64,000 nt of DNA from assembly GCF_005049105.1 (NCBI RefSeq), contig NZ_SUKA01000001.1, positions 1,054,001 through 1,118,000 of the forward strand. The letters are read 5' to 3'. Position 1 is the first letter of the stretch; every line of letters starts with the position of its first letter. The position numbers were made by a program, and so were the translations under genes. This stretch comes from Sphingobacterium alkalisoli (GTDB lineage Bacteria > Bacteroidota > Bacteroidia > Sphingobacteriales > Sphingobacteriaceae). The notes beneath the pieces were generated by a model. The model did no database searches, had not been told where the DNA came from, and saw only the letters and a program-made list of their open reading frames with translations. This document shows positions 37,347 to 46,545 of the stretch, one piece after another.

Positions 37347-37426
37347 TTTTTCTGGATATTTTTTTAACGATGTCCTTAGTCGATAATAATTGACAGACAA
37401 AGAGAAGAATAATGTTCAAAAAAAAA

Positions 37427-37434
37427 TATATTTG
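37427..37434 (+). promoter_or_regulatory. putative -7 element for the ECF sigma gene
   Basis: TATATTTG, matching TAnnTTTG, 40 nt before the sigma factor start. No -33 motif at correct spacing is visible, so support is moderate. Confidence 0.4.
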
Positions 37435-37473
37435 TAAACATACTAAGTGTAGGGGTATAGGGTAATTGGATCG

Positions 37474-38049
37474 ATGGAAAAATCATTTCAACATACGGAA
37501 GACATTTATGTCACTGGGCTGAAAGCTCAGGATGAAGTGATCTTTGGTAAGGTGTATGATCTCTTCTGGTCTCGTCTCTACATTTCTGCTTTTAATATAC
37601 TTCGTGATCGGGAGCAGGCGGAAGATACTGTACAAGAGGTTTTTAGCTACTTGTGGGATAATGCGTCTACTTTAGAGATCAAGAGTCTGACCTCGTGGCT
37701 TTTTACGGCCGTAAGGTACCAGGTGTTCAATGTGGTCAGATCTGGAAAGGTCCGGGACAGATTTGAACGTTTACACCTCATAGAGGAAACAGCCTCAAAC
37801 CTTGCGGAGATAAAGTTGGATAACCAAGATATCCAACGGAGACTGATGGAAGGCTTGGAGCAGCTTCCACCACGATGTAAGGAAATTTTTGTAATGAGCC
37901 GTTTTGAATACCTGTCTTATAAAGAGATAGCACAGAAACTTCAGCTTTCCGAAAAAACGGTGGAAAACCAAATCGCCATTGCACTCAAAAAATTACGAAT
38001 TTCTTTAAAAGATCTCGCGTTTATATTACCGTTTTTATTGGACAGATAA
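37474..38049 (+). CDS. ECF-type RNA polymerase sigma factor (FecI-like)
   Basis: 191 residues with sigma region 2 (FNILRDREQAEDTVQEVFSYLWDNA) and region 4 (LPPRCKEIFVMSRFEYLSYKEIAQKLQLSEKTVENQIAIALKKLR), and no region 1 or 3, as in extracytoplasmic function sigma factors. It precedes fecR by 209 bp and a SusC with an STN domain, the standard order of a trans-envelope signalling system. It is expected to transcribe the downstream fecR-susCD operon when the receptor is engaged. Confidence 0.94.
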   Translation: MEKSFQHTEDIYVTGLKAQDEVIFGKVYDLFWSRLYISAFNILRDREQAEDTVQEVFSYLWDNASTLEIKSLTSWLFTAVRYQVFNVVRSGKVRDRFERLHLIEETASNLAEIKLDNQDIQRRLMEGLEQLPPRCKEIFVMSRFEYLSYKEIAQKLQLSEKTVENQIAIALKKLRISLKDLAFILPFLLDR

Positions 38050-38258
38050 CTCAGGTTTCTTGTTTTTTCTTTTCATATCTTTTTAGTCTTCTTGTTAGGA
38101 AAATAGCATTTGGCATGAAGTTTTTTTTAAGAATTAACCCTTATCTCATCTTTTTTTAACAAAAATTTAATTTCCCTTGGGGGTTATTGCTTTCGAATGT
38201 TACATACATATAAAGGCTCTTCTTGAGCTCCTCTAGTTTTTATTAGCTTGTTTTCAAA

Positions 38259-39251
38259 ATGGAAGAAAATTTAAGAAATAATCTTATCGATAAATTGCAA
38301 AATAATACCATTTCTTCAGAAGAGCGAGAAGAATTGTTTAAACTTTATAATTCCTATCAATTTTCGAAGGAGTGGAACGAAAATACGATGGGAAATTTTG
38401 AAGATGTGCGAAAAAAAATACTAAAAGGAGTGAAACTAAAAAGGAATGGAGCTTCGAAGGGGAAAATATATGCTATAAACTCTTTTCTACGTATAGCTGC
38501 AGCCTGTCTTTTGGTGTTTTTTACGGGCTGGCTAGGGTATACTCTTATTTTAAAACCTGATCCAAATGTAATCGTGGAATCCGGGAAATCAAGGAAAGAG
38601 GTTGTGCTGCCTGATGGTTCAAAAATCACCATGAATATCAATAGTACGCTGACCTATCCTAGGGTATTTGAAGCAAAGCGTCGTGAAGTAAAATTTGAAG
38701 GAGAAGGCTTTTTTGAAATACAAGCAGATAGATCTCATCCCTTTATTGTCGCTACGCCTCACGTTAAGGTAAGGGTATTGGGAACCGCTTTTAATCTTAA
38801 GGCGTATAAAGAGGATCCTGCTATTGAGACTTCTTTAATTCATGGAAAGGTCGAAGTGCTCACGGCCAAAGAAGAACGTACACTTTCTATATTGACACCA
38901 AACCATAAGTTTGTTGTAGATAAAATCGCATTGATTACATCTCACTTGCCACAGACAAAATCACAGATCGAAGTTGTTCCAATGGAATTTATCGATCCGA
39001 GCAATACTGCCCCTGTTGACCTAGCGTGGAAAGAGGGAAAGTTTGCCTTTGCTTCCTCTCCGTTTCAGGATATTGCACGGGAGATGAAACGTCGGTATGC
39101 GGTGGACATAATTTTTGAAAATAAGGAAGCGGCTGATTTTAAATACACTGCCTCTTTTGAGCAAGAAGATGTTGTTGATATCTTGGATGCACTTCAACTT
39201 GTCAAACCGTTCAAATATAGAAAGGAGGGGAACAAAATTGTAGTGTACTAA
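38259..39251 (+). CDS. FecR family anti-sigma factor
   Basis: A 330-residue regulator spanning the inner membrane. The N-terminal 80 residues are cytoplasmic and hold the sigma factor. A single membrane helix is at about 84-105 (IAAACLLVFFTGWLGYTLIL), then a periplasmic FecR domain (VVLPDGSKITMNINSTLTYP, GEGFFEIQADRSHPFIV) and a C-terminal DUF4974-type unit (FAFASSPFQDIAREMKRRYAVDI) that contacts the receptor's STN domain. A strong hairpin follows its stop, before the receptor gene. Confidence 0.94.
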   Translation: MEENLRNNLIDKLQNNTISSEEREELFKLYNSYQFSKEWNENTMGNFEDVRKKILKGVKLKRNGASKGKIYAINSFLRIAAACLLVFFTGWLGYTLILKPDPNVIVESGKSRKEVVLPDGSKITMNINSTLTYPRVFEAKRREVKFEGEGFFEIQADRSHPFIVATPHVKVRVLGTAFNLKAYKEDPAIETSLIHGKVEVLTAKEERTLSILTPNHKFVVDKIALITSHLPQTKSQIEVVPMEFIDPSNTAPVDLAWKEGKFAFASSPFQDIAREMKRRYAVDIIFENKEAADFKYTASFEQEDVVDILDALQLVKPFKYRKEGNKIVVY

Positions 39252-39300
39252 CTATTAATTAATAGTGCACAAAATACGTTAAGAACGATTTTGTACACTA
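39241..39300 (+). promoter_or_regulatory. hairpin array between fecR and susC
   Basis: TAGTGCACAAAAT (39263-39275) and ATTTTGTACACTA (39288-39300) pair over 12 of 13 bases, and CGTT/AACG extends the stem down to a 3-nt loop. An overlapping perfect 16-bp palindrome ACTATTAATTAATAGT is at 39251-39266, and TAGTGTAC at 39241-39248 can also pair with GTACACTA at 39293-39300. These folds exclude one another. No T-run follows. A role as an attenuator or processing site that lowers receptor relative to regulator expression is possible. Confidence 0.5.
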
Positions 39301-39379
39301 AAGGCTTTAATCGTCAAGAGGTGTTTAGATTGGCGTCCGACCCTCTTTATTGATCAACTATTAAATCCATTCTAAATTT

Positions 39380-42300
39380 ATGAATAATATTTTAAAGCAG
39401 GAGCGCTTTAATGAAACTTCTGCTTGTCTTCAAGCGATATTGTATATGAAGCTTACGCTTTTTCTGATGTGCATTGGGCTATTGAGTGCCTCTGCTGGTG
39501 CTTACTCCCAAAACAAGGTTTCGGTCAATCATCGGAACACATCATTAGCTCATTTTCTACAGGATATTGAAAAAAAATCCAAAGTCCGTTTTGTTTACAG
39601 CGATGATATTTTAACGCAAAATATCCAGATTACGGTGCGTGCGGCCGATGCAGATGTGAGTGAAGTGCTAAAAGAGGCCTTGACCGGAAAGGGACTCGAA
39701 ATATCGAAAGTAAATCCAAACTTATACGCTATTTACAAACCAGATAAAAGACCTTCATCTGCAGGTACGCAGGAGCGGGAGGTAATTGGGCGCGTTATTA
39801 ACGCTAAAGGCGAAGGAATTCCAAAAGTCACCTTTTGGTTCGTCGGTACACGCATAGGCGGCGCGACCAATGAAGAAGGGTACTTTAGAATCGTATTTCC
39901 AGAGAATGCGAAAGAAATCGAATTTCGTTACGTGGGGTTCGTTACTAAAAAGATCGTATTGGGTGATGGAAATCTGGGGAATGTTGTGCTGCATAGCGAA
40001 GATAATACCCTTGAGGAAGTTGTTGTTAACACGGGACTTTTCGAAAGAAAAGCGGGTACGTTTACCGGAAGTACAGTGACATTTAACCAGCAGCAAATTA
40101 AAGAGGTTTCTAATCAGAACGTACTTTCCGCATTGGCTATTTTAGATCCTTCATTTCAGATGCTTGCTAATAATGAACTCGGCTCAAACCCGAATGCGAT
40201 CCCAGAGATCCAGTTACGTGGACAAACTGGATTTTCGGAGGACCTCCGTACTGAATATAGTAATGCTGCGAATCAGCCTCTCTTTGTAGTAGACGGGTTT
40301 GAATCAACGATTCAGCGTGTATTCGATTTAAATATTAACTTTATAAAGAGTGTAACCATATTAAAAGACGGGGCTGCTAAGGCGATGTGGGGTGCCAAGG
40401 CAGGAAATGGTGTTATAGTTATTGAGACATTACGTCCGCAGGTTGGACAGATGCGTATTTCGTATAATGCCAGTGCTAATATTCAGGCTCCTGATCTCTC
40501 GAGTTATCATTTGACCAATTCTATGCAAAAGGTACAAGCTGAATTACTTTCAGGAATCTATACTGGACAGAGCCCCGATGATCAGACACGTTTGAATAAG
40601 GCGTATGGTCAAAATCTCAAAGCTGTATTGGATGGAGTCGATACCTATTGGTTATCGCAACCTTTGCAAAATGGTGTTGGACAGCGGCATACCTTAGTCT
40701 TTGATGGAGGAGAGGAAAACTTTCAATACTCGGTCAATCTAGGTTACAACAATAACAAAGGGGTAATGAAAGGTTCCGACCGAAACACATATAGTGGCCA
40801 GTCCGTTCTGGTTTACCGTAAAGGTAAGATCTCCGCAACGAATAATCTCTCGGTGGATCGCAATTTTGCAGCTAATAGTCCCTATGGTGCTTTCAGTGAT
40901 TACGCAAGGATGAATCCGTATTGGCGGATATATGATGATAACGGAAACCTGATCCCAGCTTATTACCTTTTTGGTACCTCCGAACTTGTCGGAAATCCCT
41001 TATATAACGGTTCACTGAATTCGAAAGATGGAAGTAATTACACCTCAATTACACAGAACTTTCAATTAGACTATCGTCATAACAATAATTTACGTTTCAA
41101 TGCGAGAATCGGATACAATCAGCAAAATACGGCGAGCGAATTTTTTCGTTCTGCTCGACATACCCAATACTTGAATATCTCAACTACCAGTGATCAATAT
41201 TTAAACCGTGGTGAGTACAGAATCAGTAATGGTTTTCAAAAGGGGTATACAATTGATTTAAGTGCTGCTTATAACCGTATAATTGGCAAACATGAGTTTT
41301 ATTTCAATGGTATTCTGACTGCAAATGAACAGGTTTCTGAGCTGTCGGGAATGACCATGGTTGGTTTTCCAAATGACGACCTAAATAGTATTGGTATGGG
41401 AAGAGAGTATGCACCTGGAAGTAAAGCTATTGGAACAGAGAATACCGTTCGAACCGCCGCTTTGACTACGGCCCTGAACTATGCTTATGATAACCGTTAC
41501 CTAGTGGATCTGTCGTTTCGCAAGAACGGGGCTTCACAGTTTGGTAGGAACACGAAATGGGGTGATTTTTGGTCTTTTGGTTTAGGCTGGAATATCCATC
41601 AGGAAGATATGTTCAAACGTTTGGGGTGGATGAATTTAATGCGTATAACGGCAAACACCGGAATCACCGGAACTCCTCCAGGTAATAACGCCTATCAATC
41701 TCTTGCTACATACACCTATATTTTGGATAGAACCTATAATGGTGACATGGGGTTAGATTTGATGGCTTTAGCCAATCCAGATTTGAAATGGCAGAAGGTA
41801 CGCGACAATAACGTACGTTTCGAACTCGGACTGTTTAATCGATTAAATGGTAGTTTTGAGTATTATATACGAAATACCAATAATTTATTGTTGAGTATGG
41901 ATATTGCTCCTTCCTTAGGGTTTACAAATTACGCTGAAAATATAGGTGATGTACGTAATAAGGGATTTCAAGCTACGCTAAATTATGGATTAATTAAGAA
42001 TGCGACTAAGCGATTCAATATCAATATTTTTGGTAATCTAGCCCACAATACGAACGTGATTAACAAAATATCATCCTCGTTGCAGTTGTTGAACGATAGA
42101 AATGATGCGATTTATGATGGGGAGCCTAACACTTTACAGCAACGACCTGTGCGACGTTATGAGGTGGGACGGTCTATGGATGCTATTTGGGCTGTAAAAT
42201 CGTTAGGTATTGATCCGGCGAATGGTCAGGAAATTTTCTTAAAGCGCGACGGTTCTATTACTTATGAGTGGGATGCAGCAGACCAAGTTGTATTGGGGGA

Positions 42301-42766
42301 GAATAGACCACAGTATAACGGTACTTTTGGCGCGAATGTGCAGTATAAGGATTTTAGTGCAAACTTTGCGTTTACTTATCGTTGGGGAGGACAAATGTAC
42401 AATTCAACATTAGTACGTGTGGTGGATGATGCCGACTATGCGTACAATGTCGATGTGCGCGCGTTGGAAGATCGTTGGAAACAACCTGGCGATTTGGTTT
42501 CCTTTAAGGGAATAACGAACCGTTTTTCAACATCTACCAAGCCGACCTCTCGTTTCGTGCAGGATTTGAATGAAATGATTTTTTCATCGATAAGCATGTC
42601 TTACAATTTCTCGCGATTAGCGTGGGTACAGCGCACGCCAATAAAGACATTGATGTTGTCCTGTAACTTGAATGATCTAGCTCATTTGAGTACCGTTCGG
42701 GTCGAGCGAGGATTGGAGTATCCGTTTGCACGTACCATGTCATTTTCGTTGAGTGCCAGTTTTTAA
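39380..42766 (+). CDS. SusC/RagA TonB-linked receptor with STN signalling domain
   Basis: A 1128-residue outer-membrane transporter. After an N-terminal membrane segment around residues 24-45 (KLTLFLMCIGLLSASAGAYS) comes an STN domain at about 50-115 (HFLQDIEKKSKVRFVYSDDIL), the part that talks to FecR. A carboxypeptidase-regulatory-like domain (EVIGRVINAKGEGIPKVTFW) and the plug (VVDGFESTIQRVFDLN, TILKDGAAKAMWGAKAGNGV) follow, then the barrel, ending in Phe. It differs from the other SusC in the window by having STN and by its regulator type. The following genes contain no glycosidase, so the cargo may not be a glycan. Confidence 0.95.
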   Translation: MNNILKQERFNETSACLQAILYMKLTLFLMCIGLLSASAGAYSQNKVSVNHRNTSLAHFLQDIEKKSKVRFVYSDDILTQNIQITVRAADADVSEVLKEALTGKGLEISKVNPNLYAIYKPDKRPSSAGTQEREVIGRVINAKGEGIPKVTFWFVGTRIGGATNEEGYFRIVFPENAKEIEFRYVGFVTKKIVLGDGNLGNVVLHSEDNTLEEVVVNTGLFERKAGTFTGSTVTFNQQQIKEVSNQNVLSALAILDPSFQMLANNELGSNPNAIPEIQLRGQTGFSEDLRTEYSNAANQPLFVVDGFESTIQRVFDLNINFIKSVTILKDGAAKAMWGAKAGNGVIVIETLRPQVGQMRISYNASANIQAPDLSSYHLTNSMQKVQAELLSGIYTGQSPDDQTRLNKAYGQNLKAVLDGVDTYWLSQPLQNGVGQRHTLVFDGGEENFQYSVNLGYNNNKGVMKGSDRNTYSGQSVLVYRKGKISATNNLSVDRNFAANSPYGAFSDYARMNPYWRIYDDNGNLIPAYYLFGTSELVGNPLYNGSLNSKDGSNYTSITQNFQLDYRHNNNLRFNARIGYNQQNTASEFFRSARHTQYLNISTTSDQYLNRGEYRISNGFQKGYTIDLSAAYNRIIGKHEFYFNGILTANEQVSELSGMTMVGFPNDDLNSIGMGREYAPGSKAIGTENTVRTAALTTALNYAYDNRYLVDLSFRKNGASQFGRNTKWGDFWSFGLGWNIHQEDMFKRLGWMNLMRITANTGITGTPPGNNAYQSLATYTYILDRTYNGDMGLDLMALANPDLKWQKVRDNNVRFELGLFNRLNGSFEYYIRNTNNLLLSMDIAPSLGFTNYAENIGDVRNKGFQATLNYGLIKNATKRFNINIFGNLAHNTNVINKISSSLQLLNDRNDAIYDGEPNTLQQRPVRRYEVGRSMDAIWAVKSLGIDPANGQEIFLKRDGSITYEWDAADQVVLGENRPQYNGTFGANVQYKDFSANFAFTYRWGGQMYNSTLVRVVDDADYAYNVDVRALEDRWKQPGDLVSFKGITNRFSTSTKPTSRFVQDLNEMIFSSISMSYNFSRLAWVQRTPIKTLMLSCNLNDLAHLSTVRVERGLEYPFARTMSFSLSASF

Positions 42767-42790
42767 AGGATTTAGTTAGACAATAATATA

Positions 42791-44227
42791 ATGAGAAAGT
42801 ACTATAACTACATATATTTATCGGTTGTCGCGGTAGTGACTTTGATATCGACGAGCGCTTGTGAAAAATGGCTGGATATTGTGCCACAAACACAGATTGA
42901 ATCTGATGTGGCTTTTGAGAAAGAATCTGGATTTCAAGATGCACTTACGGGAGTGTATCTTAAAATTTCAGACCAATCCTTATACGGAAGAGAGCTGACT
43001 TTTGGGATGGTAGACGGTCTGGCAGGTCAGTTTGATGTTGCTGCAAACAGCAATCAGTATTATCCCATAGTGAATTACCAGTACAATGGGGAGGCATTTA
43101 TCTCAAAAAATAACACACTTTATGAAAAGGGCTATAATGCAATTGCAAATCTGAATAACTTAATTGCAAATCTTGACAAGAAAGGGGAACAGCTATTTTC
43201 TGGTGTTAATTATGCGATTATAAAAGGAGAAGCATATGGTCTACGTGCTATGCTGCACTTTGATTTGATCAGACTTTACGGGTCTTCTATAGCCTCGGAA
43301 GGCAGTACCAAGTTGGCTATTCCCTATGTGGATGTCGTTACCACGCAGCCGCAAATGAGGTTAACTACTCAAGCATTCATGGAACGTGTGCTTGCCGATT
43401 TGGATGTCGCTGCAGAAAATTTGAAGAAAAGTGATCCTATTATAGTATCCAATAGCAACAATGCAACTACGTATTTACGCGATCGATCTTACAAATTAAA
43501 TTACTATGCCGTAAAAGCTTTGCAAGCAAGAGCATATCTGTATACCGGAAATCAACAAAATGCTTTGGCTGCTGCTAAGGAAGTAATTGATGATAATGTC
43601 TTTGCCTGGACTCCATCAGCAGAGATTGTGCATTCGAACACAGGTTCGCGAAATAGGGTATATACGCAAGAGCTCGTTTTTTGTTTGAGTATCAATGGTT
43701 TTTCGACATATGTAAATCCTTATTTTGAGGCAGTCAATTTAGGTGGAACGCTTTTAGGTAGACGTAGTAGCGAGTACGATAACCTGTTTGGTGGAAATAG
43801 TGACTATCGTTACGCACACATAACAGAGGCGTCTGCAGACGGAAGTGTTAGATTTAGTACGAAGCTATATCAACCTGCTAGCATGCTTTCTGCATTTGCA
43901 AACAGAATGCCAATGATCCGTAAGTCAGAGTTGTACTACATTGCTGCTGAATGTCTCGCAGCAACAGATCCATTACAGGCTATAACATACCTGAACCTCG
44001 TGCGTCGGCAGCGTAATAGTATTCCTGACTTACCCACAGATCTTGATGTCGAGGATATAGATCGTGAGATCGAATTAGAATATCGTAAAGAGTTTATTTC
44101 AGAAGGTCAACTTTTTTATTATTACAAACGAAAAAATAAATCACAAATTCCAGACGTAACGATACTAATGGACGATACAAAGTATGTGTTGCCATTGCCG
44201 GATCGTGAGATATCTTATGGACTTTAA
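42791..44227 (+). CDS. SusD/RagB family lipoprotein
   Basis: The 478-residue binding partner of the preceding receptor. The lipoprotein signal ends STSAC (Cys near residue 19), followed by EKWLDIVPQTQ, the classic SusD beginning. RSKSELYYIAAECLAATDPLQAITYLNLVR-like helices and the final YRKEFISEGQLFYYYKRKN match the RagB C-terminus. It begins 24 bp after the susC gene. The ligand is unknown. Confidence 0.93.
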   Translation: MRKYYNYIYLSVVAVVTLISTSACEKWLDIVPQTQIESDVAFEKESGFQDALTGVYLKISDQSLYGRELTFGMVDGLAGQFDVAANSNQYYPIVNYQYNGEAFISKNNTLYEKGYNAIANLNNLIANLDKKGEQLFSGVNYAIIKGEAYGLRAMLHFDLIRLYGSSIASEGSTKLAIPYVDVVTTQPQMRLTTQAFMERVLADLDVAAENLKKSDPIIVSNSNNATTYLRDRSYKLNYYAVKALQARAYLYTGNQQNALAAAKEVIDDNVFAWTPSAEIVHSNTGSRNRVYTQELVFCLSINGFSTYVNPYFEAVNLGGTLLGRRSSEYDNLFGGNSDYRYAHITEASADGSVRFSTKLYQPASMLSAFANRMPMIRKSELYYIAAECLAATDPLQAITYLNLVRRQRNSIPDLPTDLDVEDIDREIELEYRKEFISEGQLFYYYKRKNKSQIPDVTILMDDTKYVLPLPDREISYGL

Positions 44228-44240
44228 TATAAGTTATACG

Positions 44241-44972
44241 ATGAGACTATTAAAACATTTATGCATGAGCACAGGCCTGTTGGCTACGCTATGTCTATTG
44301 TTCAGCAGCTGTGAAAAGGATCTTAACGCGGTATATCAGCAAGACGCCCGCGTATATTTCTTCGAAAGAAGTACGGTCGATTTAACCAGTTCTGTTACAA
44401 GTAAAAGTTATTCTTTTCTGCTTGATCCATCTACGATTACGGAGCATATAATCTTTATCAAGATTAAAAGTATGGGCGATACCGCGAGCTACGACCGCTA
44501 CAGTATAGGCAAACGGATTGAAAATGGGACGACGGCAAGAGCGGGTGAGGACTATGAGTTTTTACCTGCGCTTATTCCTGCTGGCGAGGTGGAAGGTCTC
44601 TTGCCAGTGAAGATTTTTAGAAATTCACGTATTGCTTCAGAAGAGGTGAGTTTGGTGTTAACGATTGGCGAAACCGAAGACTTCAAGGTTGGTATTGTAG
44701 AAGACCAGGTATTCACATTAAGGTGGTCTGACCGCCTTTCTCAGCCAAGTACATGGCCTTTTTATTTCGGTGAATATAGCGATGAAAAATATCGGTTTGT
44801 AATTGATATTTTAGGTATTGCAGAATTTCCACCGCCAGATTGTACGAGATGTGTCCCAAGAGAGGGACAATATTCCTACGCAGCATTGGCCGACTTTGCT
44901 GCACGTTTAAGAGCTGAAGTATTAGCGTATAATGCTGCGAACCCACAGAATCCGAAAAACTTTACATTTTAA
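44241..44972 (+). CDS. DUF4843 domain lipoprotein
   Basis: About 243 residues with a lipoprotein signal (ATLCLLFSSC) and beta-rich body typical of DUF4843 (QDARVYFFERS, ENGTTARAGEDYEFLP, VSLVLTIGETEDF). The frame could start at 44184, overlapping susD, but the ATG at 44241 gives the proper lipoprotein signal. DUF4843 proteins are found almost only beside SusC/SusD and are thought to sit on the outer surface as part of the uptake complex. The molecular role is unknown. Confidence 0.88.
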   Translation: MRLLKHLCMSTGLLATLCLLFSSCEKDLNAVYQQDARVYFFERSTVDLTSSVTSKSYSFLLDPSTITEHIIFIKIKSMGDTASYDRYSIGKRIENGTTARAGEDYEFLPALIPAGEVEGLLPVKIFRNSRIASEEVSLVLTIGETEDFKVGIVEDQVFTLRWSDRLSQPSTWPFYFGEYSDEKYRFVIDILGIAEFPPPDCTRCVPREGQYSYAALADFAARLRAEVLAYNAANPQNPKNFTF

Positions 44973-44987
44973 TTTTACTACGAAGAA

Positions 44988-46499
44988 ATGAAAAGAATAT
45001 ATTTAATATACGTAACCCTTTTTATCGTATTTGTCCAAGCCTGTAAGGATGATTTGGGAAATTATGAGTATACAGATACACCTATTGTGACGATTGATAC
45101 GTCTGACATGGGAGGGATACTTGCTGTTTTGCGTTATGGGTCTTTGAATTTAGCGCCAAAGATAAATATCCCCTCGGGCCACGAGGCAGAATACAAATGG
45201 ATCCTTTTTAATAGACCTGCTTCTTCAGCTATTCCGGCAAAATCAGCGATTATTTCTACTGATGCGATTCTCAACGCAGCAATAGGTGAGCCGGAAGGAA
45301 ATTATGGCTTGGAATTTATCGTGACGGATAAGACAACAGGAATTATGAGTACAGTAGTTTTTCGGGTCGATGTCACTTCAAATTTGGATTATGGTATGAT
45401 GGTTCTATATCAGACGGAAGAAGGTGGAGATGTAGATTTTATAAAAACGCCACAGCTTTCGGCCTCGATTACACAAGTAGAACATTTTAAGCATTTGTTT
45501 AGTGCTTCTTATGGTGCGCAGATATCTGGTACACCGAAATTTATTGGCAACGCAAGGGTCAACTTTCGACCGGTTGACTGGATTACTGTGGGCAGTAGTA
45601 ACTATTTAGGTCGCTTTAATGCGAATAACTTTGATTTGTTGCGGGATCAGCTAGATATTTTCCGTCGCAATAATACGATAATCAATCCTCAGGCTTACCG
45701 TTATATTTCTACGAATTATCAAGCTTTGATTAATGGTGGAAAACTCCATGTGGCGACCGAAATCACCAATGAAATAGATGCACTGTTTGGCGGTCCTGCG
45801 GCGGGAGATTATGAGTTAGCGCCGTATTTAACTTCAAAAGTTAATTTTGCAATCTATGTGGTGGGGTACGATCAAAAAAATGGACGATTTATTCGATATT
45901 TTCCAAGCAGCCATACCATGGTCGATTTTGCTGCTCCGGCGCTCAATGTAAACCAACCTTTTGATTTGCGGAATATCGGTAAAGATATGTTGTTTATGGG
46001 TGAGGGGCGTAATTCACATACTTACAGCGTGTTTAAGGATAAAGTTGGAGACAGACGGTGGCTTTATCAGATAGACTTTTCTTCGAAATCTGATGACGGT
46101 ACGCTAGGGGTCGCTGTCTATGAGATGACCAATTTACCAGATGCGGCACAGGCAAAATTTTATCAGGCAGCAGCATTTGGAGATTATATATATTACGCTA
46201 CAGACAGCAAAATCTATAACTACTCATATAGCTTTTCCAATACCGCTAGCCAAGCATTTACTGTCCCGGCTGGAGAGCAAATCACTAGCATTAAATTCTA
46301 TCGCCCTTCACCGAATACCTTTGTGGCGGATAAGGAAGATCGTGTATTATATGTAGCGACCTGGGATGGAACTAAAGGTAAAGTGTATGAGCTTGGACTC
46401 AATGAAACCTCCGGTATGATAAACGCAGTGCCATTAAATGTCTTTGAAGTAGCCGGTAAGGTCGTTGACCTGTCTGCTAAAACAAAAGGGAACGGATAA
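44988..46499 (+). CDS. PKD-like family lipoprotein
   Basis: 503 residues with a lipoprotein signal (YVTLFIVFVQAC) followed by DDLGNYEYTDTPIVTID, the recurring start of the PKD-like lipoproteins that follow DUF4843 genes. Residues about 30-150 look like a pair of immunoglobulin-like folds; the rest has strand repeats consistent with a propeller (DYIYYATDSKIYNYSY, DRVLYVATWDG). It probably forms an accessory surface component of the same transporter. The gene is 15 bp after DUF4843. Confidence 0.83.
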   Translation: MKRIYLIYVTLFIVFVQACKDDLGNYEYTDTPIVTIDTSDMGGILAVLRYGSLNLAPKINIPSGHEAEYKWILFNRPASSAIPAKSAIISTDAILNAAIGEPEGNYGLEFIVTDKTTGIMSTVVFRVDVTSNLDYGMMVLYQTEEGGDVDFIKTPQLSASITQVEHFKHLFSASYGAQISGTPKFIGNARVNFRPVDWITVGSSNYLGRFNANNFDLLRDQLDIFRRNNTIINPQAYRYISTNYQALINGGKLHVATEITNEIDALFGGPAAGDYELAPYLTSKVNFAIYVVGYDQKNGRFIRYFPSSHTMVDFAAPALNVNQPFDLRNIGKDMLFMGEGRNSHTYSVFKDKVGDRRWLYQIDFSSKSDDGTLGVAVYEMTNLPDAAQAKFYQAAAFGDYIYYATDSKIYNYSYSFSNTASQAFTVPAGEQITSIKFYRPSPNTFVADKEDRVLYVATWDGTKGKVYELGLNETSGMINAVPLNVFEVAGKVVDLSAKTKGNG

Positions 46500-46545
46500 T
46501 AATTTAATAGTAGAACAATACATATTTAGCAGAAGCACAACCAAC

